A stretch of 64,000 nucleotides of DNA from Erythrobacter ramosus (lineage in GTDB: Bacteria; Pseudomonadota; Alphaproteobacteria; Sphingomonadales; Sphingomonadaceae): positions 372,001 through 436,000 of the forward strand of contig NZ_WTYB01000002.1 of NCBI RefSeq assembly GCF_009828055.1. The letters are read 5' to 3'. Positions 35,531 to 48,730 of the stretch are shown here, piece by piece (the stretch's first letter is position 1; each line of letters begins with the position of its first letter). Under the pieces are notes generated by a model. That model was given only the letters and a program-made list of their open reading frames with translations. It was not told the origin of the DNA and made no database searches. A program made the translations under genes and the position numbers.

Positions 35531-38500
35531 ACCGCGCCACATCGGCCCGCTGGTCTATTCCATAGCCGCGCATCGCGGTTTTGCCGATGCCCTGGTGGCA
35601 GGCCTGGTGCCGCGGTACCGCGAGCCAGGTTTCGGGTTGGCGCGTCTCACTCTGCTGGTGCCGTCGAGCCGCGCCGCGCGTACCCTGTCCGAAGCTTTCA
35701 TCCGCCACGCTGGGGATACAGGCGAGGGCGGCGTGCTGATGCCGCGCATGATTGCGGTGGGCGATCTCGATCTCGATGAAAAGCTGGGTGCGGCGCTCGA
35801 TCCGCTGGGGGCGGCGGATATTCCTCCGGCCTGCGATCCGGTGGCGCGCTGGCTGACGCTCGACCGGCTGATTGCTGAGGAGCGCGAAGCCGAGGGCACG
35901 GAGCCGCTGCCGGGCCGTGCGCGGCTGAATCTCGCGCGCGAGATGGCGCGGACGATGGACCGGCTGCTGGTCGAGGAAAAGCCCCCCGAGGAGCTGTGGG
36001 CCGATCCGGTGCTCGATCAGCTTGGCAATCTCGCGGAACACTGGAAGCGAGCGATCCGTCTGTTTGCGAGGGTCAATACGCGCTGGCAGGTGGAACTGGC
36101 GGAGCGGGGTGAGGTTGACGCTGCGACCCGCCGCAACCTGCTGTTCGACCGCGCCGCCCGCCGCTGGCGTGAGACCCCGCCGCCGTATCCGATCGTTGCC
36201 GCAGGGGTGACGAGCGCTGCGCCTGCACTTGCGCGGTTGCTGAAGGTCGTGGCAGAATTGCCGGAAGGCGCGGTGGTGCTGCCCGATCTCGATCTGGGGA
36301 TGGACGATGCGGCGTGGGCGGAGCTTGGCCTTGCCGGCGCATCCGAGGAACCGGGTGGGCCGGTATTCGCTTCGGGTGACGCGCTCAGCCATCCGCAATA
36401 TCACCTCAAGTTGCTGCTGAACCGAATGGGTGTGAACCGCGCCGAGGTGCAGCCGTGGCACCGGCGCGGGATTGCGGCGGCGGAACCGGCGCGCAGCCGG
36501 GCGATTTCTTCGCTGTTCCTGCCTCCGCAGGCGAGCCGCGCGTGGATCGACCTCAATGCTGACCGGCGGCGGCTGTCAGGCGTGCGCCTGCTCGCCAGCG
36601 CCACTATCGAGGAAGAAGCGCAGGCGATCGCGCTCCTGGTGCGTGAGGCGCTGGAACAGCCGGAAAAGCGCATCGCCGTGATCACCGCCAACCGCGGCTT
36701 GGCGCGGCGAGTGGCGCAGCATTGCGAACGCTGGAACATCGCGGCTGACGACACCGCTGGTCGGCCGCTTGCGCTGACCCCGGCCGGACGATTGTTCGGC
36801 CTGCTGGCGGAGGTGGCGGCGAACGGACCTGATCCGGCCAATCTTGTCGCCGCTTTCGGGCATCCACTGGTGCGCGGTCACGATGGCGGGGCGCGGCGCG
36901 ATTGGCTCAAGGGCCTGCGTGCCTTCGATCGCCGCCTGCGTGGTCCAGCGCCCGCGCCCGGTATGGAGCCATTGCGCAAGGCCGCAGCCAAAGCGGAGGT
37001 CGCCGAGTGGTGGGCCGAAGCGGAACAATTGCTCGCGCCGCTGCTCGACTGGCCGCGCGAGATACCCTTGGCCGACGCGCTGACCCGGCTCTCGGACGCT
37101 GCCGAGGGTTTCGCCCAGACGCTGGTCTGGGAGCGCGAGGACGGGCGCGCGCTCGGCACCCTAATCGAGGAATTGCGCGGGCAGGCCGAAGCGGCAGGCA
37201 CTCTGGTCGAGACTGCCGATCTGGCCGGAATCTTGCGCGATGCGATGGAAGCGGTCGCGGTGCGTCCCGGCTATGGCGGCCATCCGCGCGTGGCAATCTA
37301 CGGCTTGCTCGAAGCGCGCATGGCGCGGGCCGATCTGGTGATTTGCGGGGGGCTCAACGAAGGCTCATGGCCGCAGCCGCCTGGTGCCGACGCGCTGCTG
37401 GCGCCTGCGATCCTGCGCGCGCTCGGCGTGCCGGGGGCGGAGTTCCGCATCGGCCTCGCCGCGCATGATTTGGCCGGCGCGATGGGCGCGCCTGAAGTGG
37501 TGCTCAGCCGGAGCCTGCGCGATGCCGAGGGGCCGACGCTACCCTCGCGGTTCCTGCTGCGCGTCGAAGCACTGCTCGGCGATGATCTCGACAAGGAGCA
37601 CCGTGAGCGCGCGATCCCGGCGCTGCTGCCGCATCTCGACCGCCTGCGTTCGCCCGCCCCCGAATACCCGCGCCCCGCTCCCGATCCTTCGTCCGCTCTG
37701 CGCGATGTGACGATCAAGGTTACCGCGCTCGATCGGTTGCTCGGCGATCCCTACCAGTTCTACGCGCAGGCGATCCTCGATCTTCGCCAACTGCAACCGC
37801 TCGCCGCCGATCCCTTCAGCGATCCGGCACTGCGCGGCACGTTGGTGCACGATCTCCTCGACCAATGGCACAGGGCAACGGCGAGCGATCCGGGCCTTGC
37901 GCTTGCCCCCTTTGCCGCCGGCTATTTCCAGGACGAGCGAGTCCACCCGCTGTTCCGCGCGCTATGGCAGCCCCGTCTGATCGCCGCGCTTGAGCGGTTC
38001 GAGCAATGGATCGCCGCAGATGCCGCCGAAAAGGGCCGCACGGTGCTCGCGACCGAGATTTCGGGTGAGATGGTGTTTGAAGGTGTGGCGGTCATGGGCC
38101 GTGCCGACCGGATCGACCGATTGGCTGACGGGACGCTCGCAATTGTCGATTACAAGACCGGCGCACCTCCTGCAAAGAAGCAGGTGACGTCGGGCTATGC
38201 CATGCAATTGGGGCTGCTCGGGTTGATCGCTCAGGCCGGTCGGTTCGCGAACGACAAGACCGGGCAGGTTGTGACGGGCACGCCGACCCGGTTCGAATAT
38301 TGGTCGCTCGGCAAAGCGAAGAAGGAAGACGGCTTCGGCTATCAGGAAACCCCAGTGAAGGAAGGCAGCGCAAAGACGGGTCTGCTCCAAGAGGATTATC
38401 TCAACTTCCACGCCGACCGGCTGGCTGAAGCGATCCGGCTGTTCATCAAGGGCAGCAAGCCCTTCATCGCGCGCGAGAATCCCGACTACAAAGGGTACAA

Positions 38501-38570
38501 CGAATACGACCAGCTTATGCGGTTGGAGGAATGGGCGATCCGCCTGACCGATCCGGAGCCCAAGACATGA
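35523..38570 (+). CDS. addB: Double-strand break repair protein AddB
   Basis: 1015-residue subunit of the AddAB helicase-nuclease, which processes broken ends for RecA. The helicase-like N part lacks a good Walker A (PSSRAARTLSEA), as in other alphaproteobacterial AddB. The C-terminal RecB-type nuclease shows GRADRIDRLADGTLAIVDYKTG with the Asp and Lys metal residues. There is no cysteine cluster in the nuclease part, so no Fe-S cluster like that of Bacillus AddB. GTG start inside murU; its end overlaps addA by ATGA. Confidence 0.94.
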   Translation: MAEPRHIGPLVYSIAAHRGFADALVAGLVPRYREPGFGLARLTLLVPSSRAARTLSEAFIRHAGDTGEGGVLMPRMIAVGDLDLDEKLGAALDPLGAADIPPACDPVARWLTLDRLIAEEREAEGTEPLPGRARLNLAREMARTMDRLLVEEKPPEELWADPVLDQLGNLAEHWKRAIRLFARVNTRWQVELAERGEVDAATRRNLLFDRAARRWRETPPPYPIVAAGVTSAAPALARLLKVVAELPEGAVVLPDLDLGMDDAAWAELGLAGASEEPGGPVFASGDALSHPQYHLKLLLNRMGVNRAEVQPWHRRGIAAAEPARSRAISSLFLPPQASRAWIDLNADRRRLSGVRLLASATIEEEAQAIALLVREALEQPEKRIAVITANRGLARRVAQHCERWNIAADDTAGRPLALTPAGRLFGLLAEVAANGPDPANLVAAFGHPLVRGHDGGARRDWLKGLRAFDRRLRGPAPAPGMEPLRKAAAKAEVAEWWAEAEQLLAPLLDWPREIPLADALTRLSDAAEGFAQTLVWEREDGRALGTLIEELRGQAEAAGTLVETADLAGILRDAMEAVAVRPGYGGHPRVAIYGLLEARMARADLVICGGLNEGSWPQPPGADALLAPAILRALGVPGAEFRIGLAAHDLAGAMGAPEVVLSRSLRDAEGPTLPSRFLLRVEALLGDDLDKEHRERAIPALLPHLDRLRSPAPEYPRPAPDPSSALRDVTIKVTALDRLLGDPYQFYAQAILDLRQLQPLAADPFSDPALRGTLVHDLLDQWHRATASDPGLALAPFAAGYFQDERVHPLFRALWQPRLIAALERFEQWIAADAAEKGRTVLATEISGEMVFEGVAVMGRADRIDRLADGTLAIVDYKTGAPPAKKQVTSGYAMQLGLLGLIAQAGRFANDKTGQVVTGTPTRFEYWSLGKAKKEDGFGYQETPVKEGSAKTGLLQEDYLNFHADRLAEAIRLFIKGSKPFIARENPDYKGYNEYDQLMRLEEWAIRLTDPEPKT

Positions 38571-41500
38571 GCGGCGCAAACGGTTCCGTCTTTCCGCTGA
38601 TGGACAACCAGCTGCTGGCAGCGGACCCAGAGGACAACGTCTGGCTCTCGGCCTCGGCGGGGACAGGCAAGACGCAGGTGCTGTCCGCCCGCGTGCTCCG
38701 GTTGCTGTTGCGCGAGGATGTCGCGCCGTCGCAGATCTTGTGTCTGACTTTCACCAAGGCTGGCGCGGCCGAGATGGCAAACCGTATCAACGCGGTGCTG
38801 GCGCGCTGGGTGCGGCTGCCGTCTGTCACGTTGGCGAAGGAGCTCGGCTATCTCGGTGCGGACATTGATCCGGCCACGCAGGAACGCGCGCGCAGCCTGT
38901 TTGCCAGCGTGCTCGATTGTCCTGGCGGTGGCCTGCGTATCGACACCATCCACGCCTTTGCGCAGTTCCTGATCGGCAACTTCCCCGAGGAAGCGAACCT
39001 CGCCCCCGGCACGCGGGTGCTCGACGATCGCAGCCGCGAGCTGCTAAGCCGCGAGGTGCTGACCGACCTATTCGAGGAGGCCGAGCGTACCAATGATATG
39101 CGGGTGCTCGATGGCATCGAACTGTTCACGAAGCGCAAGGACCCCGCGGCGCTCCATAAGTGGCTGATGCACGCCGCCGAGGCGCAGGACATGTGGGAGG
39201 GGACAGCCGGTTGGCAATCGCCGATGGCCGGGCGAGTGCGTCAGACACTCGGCATTCCCGCGGATGCGGACGAGGTCTGGGCGAGCGAGCCGCTGCATCC
39301 CGATATCTTCCCTGATGACGCGCTGCTCGGCATTCTTGCGGCGCTGCGGCAGTGGGGCAAGGCGTCGGGAGACAAGGCAATCGCCGGTATCGAACGCTGG
39401 CTGCGGCTCGAACATTTTGAGAGAGCCGGTTCAATCGACTGTCTGGTAGGCGGGGTGCTGAATGGGGACCTCCTTCCCAACGGCAACCTCAGGCACGCTG
39501 CCAAGTTCGATCCCGATTTCGTCGACCTGCAAAGAACGGTCGCCGATGCATTCGTGCTTGCAGAAGACCGCCGCTCGCTCCTCGCCTGCGCCGAAATCGT
39601 GACCTCGGCGCTCGAAATCGGCCGCGCCTTCGCTGTCCGCTGGGAGGCCCGCAAGGCGCGCGAGGGGCTGCTCGATTTCTCCGACTTGATCCGCAAAGCC
39701 GCCGCGTTGCTCGACCGGTCAGAGGCGGCGGATTGGATCCGCTACAAGCTCGACCGCCATTTCGACCACGTCCTGATCGACGAAGCGCAAGACACCAACC
39801 GCAGCCAATGGGACATCGTCGAAGCGCTGATCGACGACTTCTTCAGCGGCGAAGGCGCGCGTGGGGACAAACTGCGCACGATCTTCACCGTGGGCGATTA
39901 CAAGCAGGCGATCTTCGGCTTTCAGGGCACCAGTCCGGAGAACTTCGCCCGCGCCAAGCAGCGGGTGCACGGCCGGATCACCGCGGCGCAGCAGGGCATC
40001 CGGCAGGGCCGTGTCAATCGCCGAGAGCCGGGCTGGCAAGATCTCGACCTCGGCCACTCGTTCCGCACCGCCGATATCGTGCTCGGCTTCGTCAACCGCA
40101 TGATTGCGATGCTGGGCTTTGGCGAGTTTGGGTTGGATAAGGAACCGGCGCCCCATGTCGGCGCCGAGCGGCCCGGCCTTGTTACGCTTTGGCCGCCCGT
40201 CGCACCGAAGCAGGGCGAGGGGCAGGAAGACGAGGACGATGCCGAAGACAGCGAGAACCGCGACTGGCTGCCCAAGCACGACACGTTGCTCGCGCAGAAC
40301 ATCGCCGATCAGGTGCAGCGCTGGCTGACCGATGATCCCTTTGTGCTCGCGAAGAGCACTCGCCGCCATGCGCAGGCCGGCGACATTATGGTGCTCGTGC
40401 GTCAGAGAAAGGAACTCGCCGCGCAGATCGTCGCCAAGCTCTATGCGCGCGGCGTGCCGGTGGCGGGGGTCGACCGGCTGCGGCTCGGTGCGCCGCTGGC
40501 GGTAAAGGATGTGCTCGCCGCCTTGCGCTTTGCGGCGCAACCGCAAGATGATCTGAGCCTTGCCAACCTGCTCGCCTCGCCGCTGGTGGGGTGGAGGCAG
40601 GATGATATCCTTGCATATGTACCGCGGCCCGAGAAGGTGCGGCTGTGGGATCATCTGAAGCGCAAGGACGCACCGCCTGCCGTTGCCGCCACGGCGGAGA
40701 AGCTAAGGGACCTACTGCGCCGCGCCGACTACCAGACCCCGCAAGCGCTGATCGCGTGGCTGCTGACCGGCCCGTGGCAGGGTCGGGCGCGGTTCGTTGA
40801 GAGGCTGGGGGCCGAGGCCAATGATCCGCTCGACGAGCTGATCAACGCCGCCTTCGCCTATGAGGCCGAGTATTGGCCGAGCCTGTCGGGTTTCCTCGCA
40901 TGGTTCGATGCCGGGACGGGCGACCTGAAGCGCGATTCCGACAGCGCATCCGGGCAGGTGCGGGTGATGACGGTGCATGGCTCCAAAGGGCTTCAGGCGC
41001 CGATCGTCATCCTCGCCGATGCCACAGGCGCGCCGGGCGAGGCGGGCGATCTGGTGCTGGAGGACGATCCACTCGGCCAGATGGGTGATCGCAAGCGCGA
41101 AGTGCCGCTGCCTCCGCTCGGCAAGGACGAGAAGAAGGGCAGGATCGCCGAAGCCGAGGAAGCCAAGAAGGCCGCGCTTTTGCAGGAGCATTGGCGCTTG
41201 CTCTATGTGGCGCTGACCCGCGCGGAGGAGGCGCTGTTCATCGGCGGGTCTCTCAACAAGAACGAGGCGAAGAAGGGCGTGCCCCACGACGACAGTTGGT
41301 ACGCCCGCCTCGCGCCGCTGTTCGAGGGTGAGGAGATCACCGATCCGGTCTGGGTTTGGCGCAAGGAATGGGGTGAGCGGGCCGAACCGCTGGTGCCGGA
41401 GGATGCCACCACCGATGCAGCCCCGCCGCCCGCCCTGCCGCACTGGATCACCACGCCGATTGGCCCCGAACCCCGCCCACCGCGCCCGCTGGCACCGTCG

Positions 41501-42094
41501 AGCGCAGGCGAGGACGGCGGGGCCGCACCGCCGCTCCCGCCAGAAGCCGCGCGTCATGCGGCCCGGCGCGGCAGCCTGATCCACACGCTGCTCGAACGGC
41601 TGCCCGATGTCGCTGAGGCTGACCGCGAGGCTGCGGCGCGGGGCTGGCTCGAACGGCAGGCGGGCGATCTCGGCGCCGAGCTTCGGGATGAGATGCTGGC
41701 CGCCGCGCTGGGCGTGCTCGATCACCCGCAGTTTGCCTCGATCTTCTCACCCCAAGCGCTCGCCGAAGTGCCGCTGGCAGCGACAGTTGAAGGCGTGGTC
41801 GTGGCCGGCACGGTTGACCGGCTGTTGATCGAGCAGACCCGCATCACTGTGGTCGATTTCAAGACCACGCGCCGCCCGCCCACCGGTGCTGCCGCAATCC
41901 CGCTGGCGACTCTGCGCCAGATGGCGGCCTATGTCGCCGCGCTGGAGGTGATCTATCCGGGCCGCGAAGTGCGCGCTGGCGTGCTCTATACCCATGCCCC
42001 GGTGCTGTTCGATCTCCCCCCCGCAACGCTAGTGGCGCACAAGAACGCGTTGCAGACCGCGCAGCAATCCTTGTTACCGCTCGATATTGAGTGA
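38567..42094 (+). CDS. addA: Double-strand break repair helicase AddA
   Basis: 1175-residue UvrD-type 3'-5' helicase with nuclease. Walker [10 protein letters not shown] at 28-36, [11 protein letters not shown] (Walker B), [20 protein letters not shown] and the ALTRAEE motif are in order. The C-terminal nuclease core [10 protein letters not shown] is present. It works with AddB. ATG at 38567 overlaps the addB stop. Confidence 0.97.
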   Translation: MSGANGSVFPLMDNQLLAADPEDNVWLSASAGTGKTQVLSARVLRLLLREDVAPSQILCLTFTKAGAAEMANRINAVLARWVRLPSVTLAKELGYLGADIDPATQERARSLFASVLDCPGGGLRIDTIHAFAQFLIGNFPEEANLAPGTRVLDDRSRELLSREVLTDLFEEAERTNDMRVLDGIELFTKRKDPAALHKWLMHAAEAQDMWEGTAGWQSPMAGRVRQTLGIPADADEVWASEPLHPDIFPDDALLGILAALRQWGKASGDKAIAGIERWLRLEHFERAGSIDCLVGGVLNGDLLPNGNLRHAAKFDPDFVDLQRTVADAFVLAEDRRSLLACAEIVTSALEIGRAFAVRWEARKAREGLLDFSDLIRKAAALLDRSEAADWIRYKLDRHFDHVLIDEAQDTNRSQWDIVEALIDDFFSGEGARGDKLRTIFTVGDYKQAIFGFQGTSPENFARAKQRVHGRITAAQQGIRQGRVNRREPGWQDLDLGHSFRTADIVLGFVNRMIAMLGFGEFGLDKEPAPHVGAERPGLVTLWPPVAPKQGEGQEDEDDAEDSENRDWLPKHDTLLAQNIADQVQRWLTDDPFVLAKSTRRHAQAGDIMVLVRQRKELAAQIVAKLYARGVPVAGVDRLRLGAPLAVKDVLAALRFAAQPQDDLSLANLLASPLVGWRQDDILAYVPRPEKVRLWDHLKRKDAPPAVAATAEKLRDLLRRADYQTPQALIAWLLTGPWQGRARFVERLGAEANDPLDELINAAFAYEAEYWPSLSGFLAWFDAGTGDLKRDSDSASGQVRVMTVHGSKGLQAPIVILADATGAPGEAGDLVLEDDPLGQMGDRKREVPLPPLGKDEKKGRIAEAEEAKKAALLQEHWRLLYVALTRAEEALFIGGSLNKNEAKKGVPHDDSWYARLAPLFEGEEITDPVWVWRKEWGERAEPLVPEDATTDAAPPPALPHWITTPIGPEPRPPRPLAPSSAGEDGGAAPPLPPEAARHAARRGSLIHTLLERLPDVAEADREAAARGWLERQAGDLGAELRDEMLAAALGVLDHPQFASIFSPQALAEVPLAATVEGVVVAGTVDRLLIEQTRITVVDFKTTRRPPTGAAAIPLATLRQMAAYVAALEVIYPGREVRAGVLYTHAPVLFDLPPATLVAHKNALQTAQQSLLPLDIE

Positions 42095-42164
42095 ACAGCC
42101 CTGCGCATTAGATTGCATTCACATGACCGGCGCTCTTATGGTCGTAGGCAAAGGAGAATTCGAA

Positions 42165-42485
42165 ATGGCGACCGTCAACGTGACCGATGCAAGCTTTCAG
42201 GCCGATGTGCTGGACAGCGACACCCCCGTGCTGGTGGATTTCTGGGCCGACTGGTGCGGTCCCTGCAAGATGATCGCGCCTGCGCTGGAAGAGATCAGCG
42301 ACGAGCTCGCCGGTCAGGTGAAGATCGCCAAGATCGACATCATGGAGAACACCGATATCGCCGCGCAGATGGGCGTGCAGTCGATCCCGCTGATGGTGCT
42401 GTTCAAGAACGGCGAAGCGGTTGCGCGCAAGCTTGGAGCAGCGCCCAAGGGGCAGCTCAAGGCCTGGCTCGAAAGCGAACTCTGA
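42165..42485 (+). CDS. trxA: Thioredoxin
   Basis: 106-residue thioredoxin with WCGPCKM (Cys31, Cys34), the FWADW lead and a cis-proline in [15 protein letters not shown] precedes the ATG at 42165; the open frame upstream to 42087 is not typical. The gene follows addA by 70 bases, an order seen in many alphaproteobacteria. Confidence 0.97.
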   Translation: MATVNVTDASFQADVLDSDTPVLVDFWADWCGPCKMIAPALEEISDELAGQVKIAKIDIMENTDIAAQMGVQSIPLMVLFKNGEAVARKLGAAPKGQLKAWLESEL

Positions 42486-42555
42486 GTCGTCAACCGGGCC
42501 TGCATCTGCCGGCCTGTTGGAGACACATGAGACACTGTCCTGAAACAGAAAAACT

Positions 42556-42596
42556 GCCCCTGAACCGGCCCCCATTCCGGACGGCGTGACAGGGGC
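42556..42596. terminator. Possible hairpin between trxA and the convergent phosphatase gene
   Basis: GCCCCTG pairs with CAGGGGC around an inner CCGG/CCGG stem, after an A-run and without a following T-run. It may terminate one or both convergent transcripts. Confidence 0.45.
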
Positions 42597-42662
42597 GGGC
42601 AGGGCGGCGTTGCGGGTCATGTGCGCATGGCTGGCAAACTGCGCGCAAGTAGGAAAGCTGTT

Positions 42663-43472
42663 TTAACCCAGCACTCGCGCGACAAATTCGTCCCAGATTG
42701 CCGGGCTGGACGCGCCGACGAGCCCCGGCTTTTCGGCCTCGTCCACCCGGTATTCACTGCCATCGAGCCGCGCGGCTTTGCCGCCCGCTTCGTTGAGCCA
42801 CAGGATGCCCGCAGCGTGATCCCACGCCAGCGTGCGCTTGAAGCTGGAGACGTCGTTTTCGCCTAGCGCGAGGCGGGGGTATTGTTCGGCGGCACAACGC
42901 GGGATGTCGACCAGCGTGTAGTGCGGCGCCAGCTTGGCATCGACCATCGCCGATTGTTCGGGGGTAAGGAAAATGCGGCTGACGGCGGAGACGGGCCGAT
43001 CCTGCCCGGTGGTGCGCGCCACAATCCGCTCGCCATTGACGAAGGCCCCTTCGCCCGCGCGGGTGTGGCAGAAGCGATCCTTGTTCGGATCATAGATCCA
43101 CCCTGCGACCGCGCGGCCCGCGTCGGCAAGCGCGATGATGATGCCGAACGGCTCCTTGCCTTCCGCGAAGTTCGCCGTTCCATCGAGCGGATCGATGATC
43201 CAGCATTGGCTGGAGAGGTCATCGAGCACGCTCTTGTCGGCGTGCACCGCTTCCTCGCCCACCACCGCGACGCCGGGGGCGAGCTTGGTCAGCGCTTCGG
43301 TCAGGAAGGCTTCGACCTCGCGGTCGACGATAGTGACGGGATCGTCAGCGCCCTTCATTTCAACTTCGTGCGCGGCCAGTTGGCGGAAGCGCGGCAGCAT
43401 CGAGCGCTGCGCCGCAAACCGCATCAGATCGCGGATTTCCTCATCCAGGGCCGACAGGCCGGACGCGCTCAC
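42663..43472 (-). CDS. Inositol-monophosphatase-family phosphatase (possibly HisN)
   Basis: 269-residue Mg-dependent phosphatase. Metal-binding motifs GEE (72-74) and WIIDPLDGTANF (Asp94, Asp97) plus AWDHAAGILWLNEAGG near the C terminus are complete. Family members hydrolyse inositol, histidinol or PAP phosphates. Histidinol-phosphate phosphatase is plausible next to the amino-acid gene argJ but not shown. The GTG at 43472 overlaps the argJ TGA (GTGA), which decides the start. Confidence 0.88.
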   Translation of the reverse strand: MSASGLSALDEEIRDLMRFAAQRSMLPRFRQLAAHEVEMKGADDPVTIVDREVEAFLTEALTKLAPGVAVVGEEAVHADKSVLDDLSSQCWIIDPLDGTANFAEGKEPFGIIIALADAGRAVAGWIYDPNKDRFCHTRAGEGAFVNGERIVARTTGQDRPVSAVSRIFLTPEQSAMVDAKLAPHYTLVDIPRCAAEQYPRLALGENDVSSFKRTLAWDHAAGILWLNEAGGKAARLDGSEYRVDEAEKPGLVGASSPAIWDEFVARVLG

Positions 43473-44695
43473 GAACGATAATCCGCGTTGATGGCAATGT
43501 AGCCGTGGGTGAGATCGCAGGTCCACACCGTCGCGCGCCCGTCCCCGAGGCCGAGATCGACGGCGATGTCGATGTCCTCGCCCTTCAGATGGGCAGCGAC
43601 CGGGGCTTCGTCATAGCCTTCGACCGGCAAGCCGTTGCGCGCGGCCCAGACCCCACCGAACGCGATTGAGAGCTTGTCCCGATCCGCCGGCTCGCCCGCC
43701 TTGCCGACAGCCATGACCACGCGGCCCCAGTTCGCGTCCTCACCCGCAATCGCGGTTTTCACCAGCGGCGAGTTGGCGATGCTGAGGCCCACGCGGCGTG
43801 CGCTGTCATCGCTCGCCGCGCCGCTTACGCGAATGGTGATGAACTTGGCAGCACCTTCCCCGTCGCGCACCACGAGTTGGGCAAGCTGGCGGCACACATC
43901 AGCCAGCGCCGCCGCAAAGGCATCGGCGCCGGGGCTGTCCCAGCTTTCGATCCGCGCATTGCCCGCCTTGGCCGTAGCGAACACCATCACCGTGTCGCTG
44001 GTCGAGGTATCGCCGTCGACCGTTATGCAGCTAAACGTTGCCGCATTGGCGCGTTCGAGCGCTTCTTGCAGGAAGGCGGGGGCCACGTTTGCATCGGTGA
44101 AGATATAGCCGAGCATCGTCGCCATGTCGGGCGCGATCATGCCGCTGCCCTTGATGATCCCGGCGAGTTCGACCCGCGTGTCCCCGATCATCGCCGAGGC
44201 GCCAGCGCCCTTGGCGAAGGTATCGGTAGTGCCGATCGCGTTGGTCGCATCCGCCCAGCCGCAGGGCTCCGTCACCAGAGCAGCTTCGATCCCGGCCCGC
44301 GCCTTGTCCTTGGGCAGCGGCACGCCGATTACCCCGGTAGAGGAGACGAACACCTCGTCCACGCCGCAGCCCAATGCCGCGCTTACCTGCGCCTGGATCG
44401 CCTCGACCGCCTCACGCCCGCGCCAGCCGGTGAAGGCGTTGGAATTGCCCGCATTGACGATCAACGCCCGCGCGCGGCCCTGCTTCACCGCCTCGCGGCC
44501 CAGTTCGACCTCGGACGAGGCACAGGCGCTCTTGGTGAAGACGCCTGCGACGCTCGTGCCCTCGGCCAGCTCCGCAAAGGTCAGGTCGCAGCGGTCCCAC
44601 GTCTTGTACTGCGCACGCGCAACGCGCAGCGTGACGCCCGCGATGGAGGGCAGTTCAGGGAAGGGGCGAGCGAGGGGCGAGCGTTGGATATCCAT
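43469..44695 (-). CDS. argJ: Glutamate N-acetyltransferase/N-acetylglutamate synthase ArgJ
   Basis: 408-residue Ntn-type enzyme transferring acetyl from N-acetylornithine to glutamate in arginine synthesis. It cleaves itself before Thr193 in MATMLGYIFTDA, giving alpha and beta chains. Variation from the more usual MATMLAF keeps the essential ATML. NAGNSNAFTG and VDGDTSTSDTV are canonical. Overlaps the phosphatase gene and diverges from the small secreted gene near secA. Confidence 0.96.
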   Translation of the reverse strand: MDIQRSPLARPFPELPSIAGVTLRVARAQYKTWDRCDLTFAELAEGTSVAGVFTKSACASSEVELGREAVKQGRARALIVNAGNSNAFTGWRGREAVEAIQAQVSAALGCGVDEVFVSSTGVIGVPLPKDKARAGIEAALVTEPCGWADATNAIGTTDTFAKGAGASAMIGDTRVELAGIIKGSGMIAPDMATMLGYIFTDANVAPAFLQEALERANAATFSCITVDGDTSTSDTVMVFATAKAGNARIESWDSPGADAFAAALADVCRQLAQLVVRDGEGAAKFITIRVSGAASDDSARRVGLSIANSPLVKTAIAGEDANWGRVVMAVGKAGEPADRDKLSIAFGGVWAARNGLPVEGYDEAPVAAHLKGEDIDIAVDLGLGDGRATVWTCDLTHGYIAINADYRS

Positions 44696-44773
44696 GGCGA
44701 GCGCCTCTAGGCGGGCGACGCGGCGGCGTAAATCCGCAAATCAGGTGGACGAAACGCGCGCGATTCCCTATCT

Positions 44774-45058
44774 ATGCTCACAATGACCCGGCGTTTTCTT
44801 GCCTTTCTGGCCCTGCTTACAGGCCTTGTCGCTCTTGGCGGCCCGGCGCAGGCGTCTTTGGCTGAAGCGCTGGCTTGCGGGTCCAGCATCACTGCTGCGG
44901 CGGGCGATGAGGCGGTTGGCGGCGAACATGTCGCCGTGCAGCCTGCACCCTCGACGATCAGCGCCACCCGCGCGATCGAAGCGCCGCGCCGCGCTCCGGC
45001 CAAGCCGGAAACGCTGCGCTTGCCAGTCCTGATGGGTATCGAACGCGCCTACGAATAG
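44774..45058 (+). CDS. Small secreted protein upstream of secA
   Basis: 94-residue protein with signal peptide (RRFLAFLALLTGLVALGGPAQAS). The mature part is short, alanine/proline-rich and of unclear fold. Starts at ATG 44774 or ATG 44783. Its TAG lies in the terminator hairpin that follows, so it is probably its own transcript. Other alphaproteobacteria have a peptidyl-prolyl isomerase gene between secA and argJ; this is not one. Confidence 0.65.
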   Translation: MLTMTRRFLAFLALLTGLVALGGPAQASLAEALACGSSITAAAGDEAVGGEHVAVQPAPSTISATRAIEAPRRAPAKPETLRLPVLMGIERAYE

Positions 45059-45068
45059 GCGCGTTTTT
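45043..45068 (+). terminator. Intrinsic terminator overlapping stop codon
   Basis: ACGCGCCTA-CGAA-TAGGCGCGT followed by TTTT: a perfect nine-base stem with a stable CGAA tetraloop. The TAG of the small secreted gene (45056-45058) starts the right arm. Confidence 0.85.
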
Positions 45069-45179
45069 CCGTTCCCGCATTGATTCCGGCGCGCCGGGCC
45101 TGAAGGCCGCGCGCTCTTTCCCCATTATCCGTTTCGGGCCCGCACGCCGGGCTGCCGTCCGCATCAAAGGTTTGCCCCT

Positions 45180-47942
<2,763 letters not shown>

Positions 47943-47971
47943 CCGGCGCGCGCGGTGCTTAGGCGAAGGCG

Positions 47972-48730
47972 ATGATGATCGGGGCGGTTCCGGCGCTGCT
48001 GGCGCTCGCCTTCCTGGTCACCGCGCTGCTCTATGCCAGCGTCGGCTTCGGCGGCGGGTCGACCTATTCGGCGCTGCTGGCGCTGTCGGGCCTTGATTAC
48101 CGCCTGCTGCCGCTGGTCTCGCTCGCCTGCAATATCGTGGTGGTGACGGGCGGCTCGATCCGCTTCGCCCGCGCGGGGCTGACCCCGTGGAAGAAGGCGT
48201 TGGTGATCGTTGCGCTCGGCGCTCCGGCCAGCTTCCTTGGCGGTCTGACCCCGATCAAGGAGGCGACCTTTCTGACGCTGCTCGGAGCCAGTCTGGTTCT
48301 GACGAGCCTCTTCATGCTGGTGCCGGTGCGTGAGGATGCGAAAGGTGCCGCGACCCGGTTTGCTCGGTGGATGCCGCTCGCCGCCGCGCCGCTCGGCTAT
48401 TTTGCCGGGCTGGTCGGGATCGGTGGCGGGGTGTTCCTCAGCCCCTTGCTGCATCTTGCACGCTGGCACGAAGCGCGCGGGATAGCGGCGACGGCGAGCC
48501 TGTTCATCCTCGTCAATTCGCTGTTCGGGCTGGCGGGCCAGATGGTGAAGAACGGCCCCGATCTGTTCGGGCAGGCGATTGGCGCGGCGCTGCCCTTGCT
48601 GATTGCAGTGGTGATCGGCGGGCAGGTGGGCAGCCTGATGGCGACCCGCGTGCTCCCGCCGCATTGGATCCGCTGGCTGACCGCGCTGCTGGTGCTGGTA
48701 GTCGGCGTGCGCCTGCTGGTGGGCGTTTAA
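47972..48730 (+). CDS. TauE/SafE-family sulfite exporter-like membrane protein
   Basis: 252-residue membrane protein with about eight hydrophobic helices in two halves, each beginning with a glycine-rich GFGGG/GIGGG turn (YASVGFGGGST, AGLVGIGGGVFLSPLL) typical of TauE/SafE. It probably moves sulfite, sulfoacetate or a related anion. Ends four bases inside the convergent sulfur transporter gene. Confidence 0.9.
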   Translation: MMIGAVPALLALAFLVTALLYASVGFGGGSTYSALLALSGLDYRLLPLVSLACNIVVVTGGSIRFARAGLTPWKKALVIVALGAPASFLGGLTPIKEATFLTLLGASLVLTSLFMLVPVREDAKGAATRFARWMPLAAAPLGYFAGLVGIGGGVFLSPLLHLARWHEARGIAATASLFILVNSLFGLAGQMVKNGPDLFGQAIGAALPLLIAVVIGGQVGSLMATRVLPPHWIRWLTALLVLVVGVRLLVGV

